A stretch of 34,674 nucleotides of DNA. Origin: a candidate division TM6 bacterium GW2011_GWF2_28_16. GTDB taxonomy: Bacteria > Babelota > Babeliae > Babelales > UASB340. Shown piece by piece: positions 31,991 through 34,674 of this stretch; the first letter of the stretch is position 1, and the number at the start of each line of letters is the position of its first letter. The stretch covers positions 1-34,674 of the forward strand of contig LBNX01000006.1 in NCBI GenBank assembly GCA_000989185.1, read 5' to 3'. Below the pieces are notes generated by a model, which saw only the letters and a list, made by a program, of their open reading frames with translations, had not been told where the DNA came from and ran no database searches. Made by a program: the position numbers and the translations under genes.

Positions 31991-34674
31991 CGACCTGCTC
32001 CTTACTTGCTTTAAACAGATCCACTTGTAAACCTAAACTCTGAAGTTCCTTTACCAAAACATTAAATGATTCTGGTATACCTGGCACCGGAACATCATCT
32101 CCACGAACTATTGCTTCATAAGCCTTGATTCTGCCATTGACATCATCAGACTTAACAGTCAACATTTCTTGCAATGTATATGCAGCACCATATGCATATA
32201 ATGCCCAAACTTCCATCTCTCCAAGTCTTTGGCCACCAAATTGTGCCTTACCGCCTAATGGCTGTTGTGTAATTAATGAGTAAGGACCAACAGATCTTGC
32301 ATGCAATTTATCATCTGCTAAATGGTTTAATTTCATCATATAAATACAACCAACAGTAACAGGTTGATCAAATAGAGCTCCCGTTTTTCCGTCGTATAAT
32401 TTATATGCACCACTTAAAGATAAGCCCATCTCTTTTAAAGTAGGAACAATATCGTTATCATAGCTAGCACCATCAAATATTGGTGTTTTATATGCAAATC
32501 CATTTTGCATTGTTTTTTCAGCAAGATCTTTTAATGCTGTTTCACCTTGTTGTTCGATACTTTCTATTAATTCACTAGGATAATATTTTAAAAGTTGTGA
32601 TTTAATATTTTTATCACTCATATCTTGCAAATTTTTTGCTAAATCTTTGGATATTTGTTTACCTGCAAGACCAAGTACTGTCTCTAATATCTGACCTACG
32701 TTCATACGACCAGGAACACCAAGCGGGTTTAACACTATATCTACAGAAGTTCCATCTTCCATGAATGGCATATCTTCTATATTAACTATTTGAGATACAA
32801 CACCTTTATTTCCGTGTCGACCGGCCATTTTATCACCAACAGAAACATGTCGTTTGGTTGCAACATAAACTTTTACCATCTTTAAAACTCCAGATGGCAA
32901 ATCATCACCTTTTCTAAGATGTGCAAACATATCTGCTTTTATTGCAGTTAAAACTTGTATTTGATCATTAAGCATTATTGCATATTCTTTAACTTTGTTT
33001 TCTACATTTTTCTTGTCGAAAGAAAGTTCAAATATAGATTCTAATTCAAATTTGCTTAAATCTTTTTTAATACTATTTTCTTTTAATAAATTAACAATTT
33101 TAGATTTAATACCTTTTCTTAAAATATTAATTCTAGAACTATAATCATCTTCTATTTTCTCTGTTTGAAATGTTACGTAATCTTTATAACGCTTATCTTT
33201 TCTTATGCCACTCTTTGAGAATACTTTAACATCTAAAACTGTAGCTTCTATTCCTGGTGGAACCCTTAAAGAAGTATCTCTTACTTCTCTAGATTTTTCA
33301 CCGAATATTGCTCTTAAAAGTTTTTCTTCTGGAGAAACTTGTACGTCACCTTTTAGAGTAACTTTACCAACTAAAATATCTCCAGGCTTTACTTTTGTAC
33401 CTATTTTTACGATTCCATCTTCATCTAATGCAGCTAAATCTTTTTCGCCAACATTTGGAATATCTCGAGTTATTTCTTCTGCACCAAGTTTTGTATCTCT
33501 TGCTTCGACTGCAAATTCTTCTACATGAACAGAAGTAAATACATCTTCGCTAACCAAACGTTTGCTTAAAACGATTGCGTCTTCAAAGTTATATCCACGC
33601 CATGGCATAAATGCAACTAAAACGTTACTACCTAAAGACAAATCACCATCTAATGTAGCAGCTCCATTTGCAATCACATCACCTGTTTCTATTCTATCAC
33701 CAACTTTTACGCATGGTGTAAAATGTATCCAAGTATTATGAGAAGAAATTCCAAACTTTTTAAGTTTATAAACATCAACAGGTCTTGAAAACCATCTTTT
33801 TTCGTTTTTGGTTGTATCAAGTAAACCTATTTCTATTTTTTCTGATGAAACATATTCAACAATACCTGCACATCTTGATAACAAAGCGGTACCTTCTGTT
33901 GTTCCTATTTCTTTTTCCATGCCAGTTCCAACTAATGGATATTGACATTTTACCAAAGGAACAGCCTGTCGTTGCATGTTAGAACCCATCAAAGCTCTGT
34001 TTGCGTCATCATGTTCCAAAAATGGAATTAATGCCGTTGCAACAGAAACCAATTGTTTTGGCGATGCATCTAAATAATCAACATTTTTAGATTCTGTTCT
34101 AAATATATTTTCGTCGTTACGAACAAGCAACATATCATCTTTAATTTTATTTTTACTATCAAGTGTTACTGAAGCCTGAGCTATATTTTTGCCAATTTCA
34201 AGATAAGCATCCAAATATTTAACATCTTCAGATACCACTCCATCTTTAACTTCTCTATATGGAGTTTCAATAAAGCCTAAGTCATTAACTCTTGCATATG
34301 TTGAAAGAGATGAAATAAGACCGATATTTTGTCCTTCTGGCGTTTCGATTGGGCAAATTCTTCCATAATGAGAAGCATGAACGTCTCGAACCTCAAAGCT
34401 TGCTCTTTCACGAGTTAAACCGCCAGGTCCAAGAGCAGATAAACGACGCTTATGAGCCATTTCTGCAACGGGATTTGTCTGATCCATAAATTGAGATAAT
34501 TGACCGGTTCCAAAAAACTCTCTAAATACTGCCGCTATAGGTTTTACATTTAAAACATCATAAGGCATTATTATTGCATAGTTATCTTGTAACCTAAATC
34601 TTTCTTTCACTATTTTTTCAACTTTAGCCAAGCCGGAATATAGTTGCGATTGCAATAATTCACCAACCAATCTT
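31983..34674 (-). CDS. rpoB: DNA-directed RNA polymerase beta subunit (5' part outside window)
   Basis: The frame is open to the window edge ([20 protein letters not shown] at the edge); about the first third of a normal RpoB is missing. The rifampicin region reads [34 protein letters not shown]. The main contacts (Q513, D516, H526, R529, S531, L533 in E. coli numbering) are unchanged, while N518 and S522 are Thr and Ala. The RPIETPEGxNIGLI-type block, the [10 protein letters not shown] active-site motif and the C-terminal clamp ([27 protein letters not shown]) are present. It is coupled to rpoC. Confidence 0.97.
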   Translation of the reverse strand, partial: RLVGELLQSQLYSGLAKVEKIVKERFRLQDNYAIIMPYDVLNVKPIAAVFREFFGTGQLSQFMDQTNPVAEMAHKRRLSALGPGGLTRERASFEVRDVHASHYGRICPIETPEGQNIGLISSLSTYARVNDLGFIETPYREVKDGVVSEDVKYLDAYLEIGKNIAQASVTLDSKNKIKDDMLLVRNDENIFRTESKNVDYLDASPKQLVSVATALIPFLEHDDANRALMGSNMQRQAVPLVKCQYPLVGTGMEKEIGTTEGTALLSRCAGIVEYVSSEKIEIGLLDTTKNEKRWFSRPVDVYKLKKFGISSHNTWIHFTPCVKVGDRIETGDVIANGAATLDGDLSLGSNVLVAFMPWRGYNFEDAIVLSKRLVSEDVFTSVHVEEFAVEARDTKLGAEEITRDIPNVGEKDLAALDEDGIVKIGTKVKPGDILVGKVTLKGDVQVSPEEKLLRAIFGEKSREVRDTSLRVPPGIEATVLDVKVFSKSGIRKDKRYKDYVTFQTEKIEDDYSSRINILRKGIKSKIVNLLKENSIKKDLSKFELESIFELSFDKKNVENKVKEYAIMLNDQIQVLTAIKADMFAHLRKGDDLPSGVLKMVKVYVATKRHVSVGDKMAGRHGNKGVVSQIVNIEDMPFMEDGTSVDIVLNPLGVPGRMNVGQILETVLGLAGKQISKDLAKNLQDMSDKNIKSQLLKYYPSELIESIEQQGETALKDLAEKTMQNGFAYKTPIFDGASYDNDIVPTLKEMGLSLSGAYKLYDGKTGALFDQPVTVGCIYMMKLNHLADDKLHARSVGPYSLITQQPLGGKAQFGGQRLGEMEVWALYAYGAAYTLQEMLTVKSDDVNGRIKAYEAIVRGDDVPVPGIPESFNVLVKELQSLGLQVDLFKASKEQVGE

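Noticed and set aside
27866-34674. Many open frames on the plus strand within rpoB, rpoC and pnp
   Set aside because: They are antisense shadows of strongly conserved proteins, with no ribosome sites and no recognisable products.
1-34674. CRISPR arrays, insertion sequences, rRNA genes and a replication origin
   Set aside because: No spaced direct repeats, transposase motifs, rRNA segments or DnaA-box clusters were seen on reading both strands.

Overview
The window is a stretch of a very A+T-rich bacterial chromosome (roughly 70-75% A+T by eye) that uses the standard code; TGA is never needed as a sense codon. The cell is Gram-negative: there is an LptE-like lipoprotein, an arabinose-5-phosphate isomerase for KDO/LPS, and an outer-membrane beta-barrel. 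Gene content, Asn/Lys/Ile-rich proteins, many small secreted proteins of unknown family, an ankyrin protein and a secreted eukaryotic-type phosphatase suggest a reduced, host-associated bacterium. My best inference is candidate phylum Dependentiae (TM6), which live in protists. That placement rests on recalled style and gene content, not on a search.

Layout. 1-2020: the 3' end of an unknown gene, a small secreted protein, a FolC homologue with altered active-site motifs, and the terminator between them. 2141-3882 (+): a possible 44-aa ORF, tsaC and a DHH phosphoesterase, all overlapping. 3981-6562: type IV pilin, the convergent prepilin peptidase, and a secreted NlpC/P60-like protein. 6616-8218 (-): rpsU-rbfA-kdsD operon. 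8326-9837 (-): an outer-membrane protein. 9998-10972: a small protein convergent with rnhB, which carries an in-frame GC-rich palindromic insert. 11107-14104: two paralogous XRE/S24-type regulators, one followed by a HAS-barrel-like gene, around rpsF-rpsR; the rpsF leader carries a hairpin matching the S6:S18 autoregulatory motif. 14316-15224 (-): ftsY. 15302-18916 (+): three secreted small proteins, prmC and an SppA-type protease. 18917-34674 (-): one long run, rpoB (cut by the window edge)-rpoC-tRNA-Val(GAC)-rpsO-pnp-rph-PPP phosphatase-lptE-holA-fis-ftsK.

How it works together. Most of the window is core machinery: transcription (rpoBC), ribosome parts and maturation (S6, S15, S18, S21, RbfA, PrmC), RNA decay and tRNA 3' processing (PNPase, RNase PH), tRNA modification (TsaC), secretion (FtsY), division (FtsK), replication (HolA, RNase HII) and envelope assembly (KdsD, LptE). 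Between these lie lineage-specific exported proteins that probably face the host or periplasm.

The most unusual items are: the two S24-fold regulators that have lost the autocleavage residues but keep an identical DNA-binding helix; the palindromic element translated inside rnhB; the divergent FolC; the secreted PPP phosphatase; and the pilin/pilD overlap with a terminator inside pilD coding sequence. No IS element, CRISPR array, prophage or rRNA was seen. No gene-free stretch exceeds about 200 bases.
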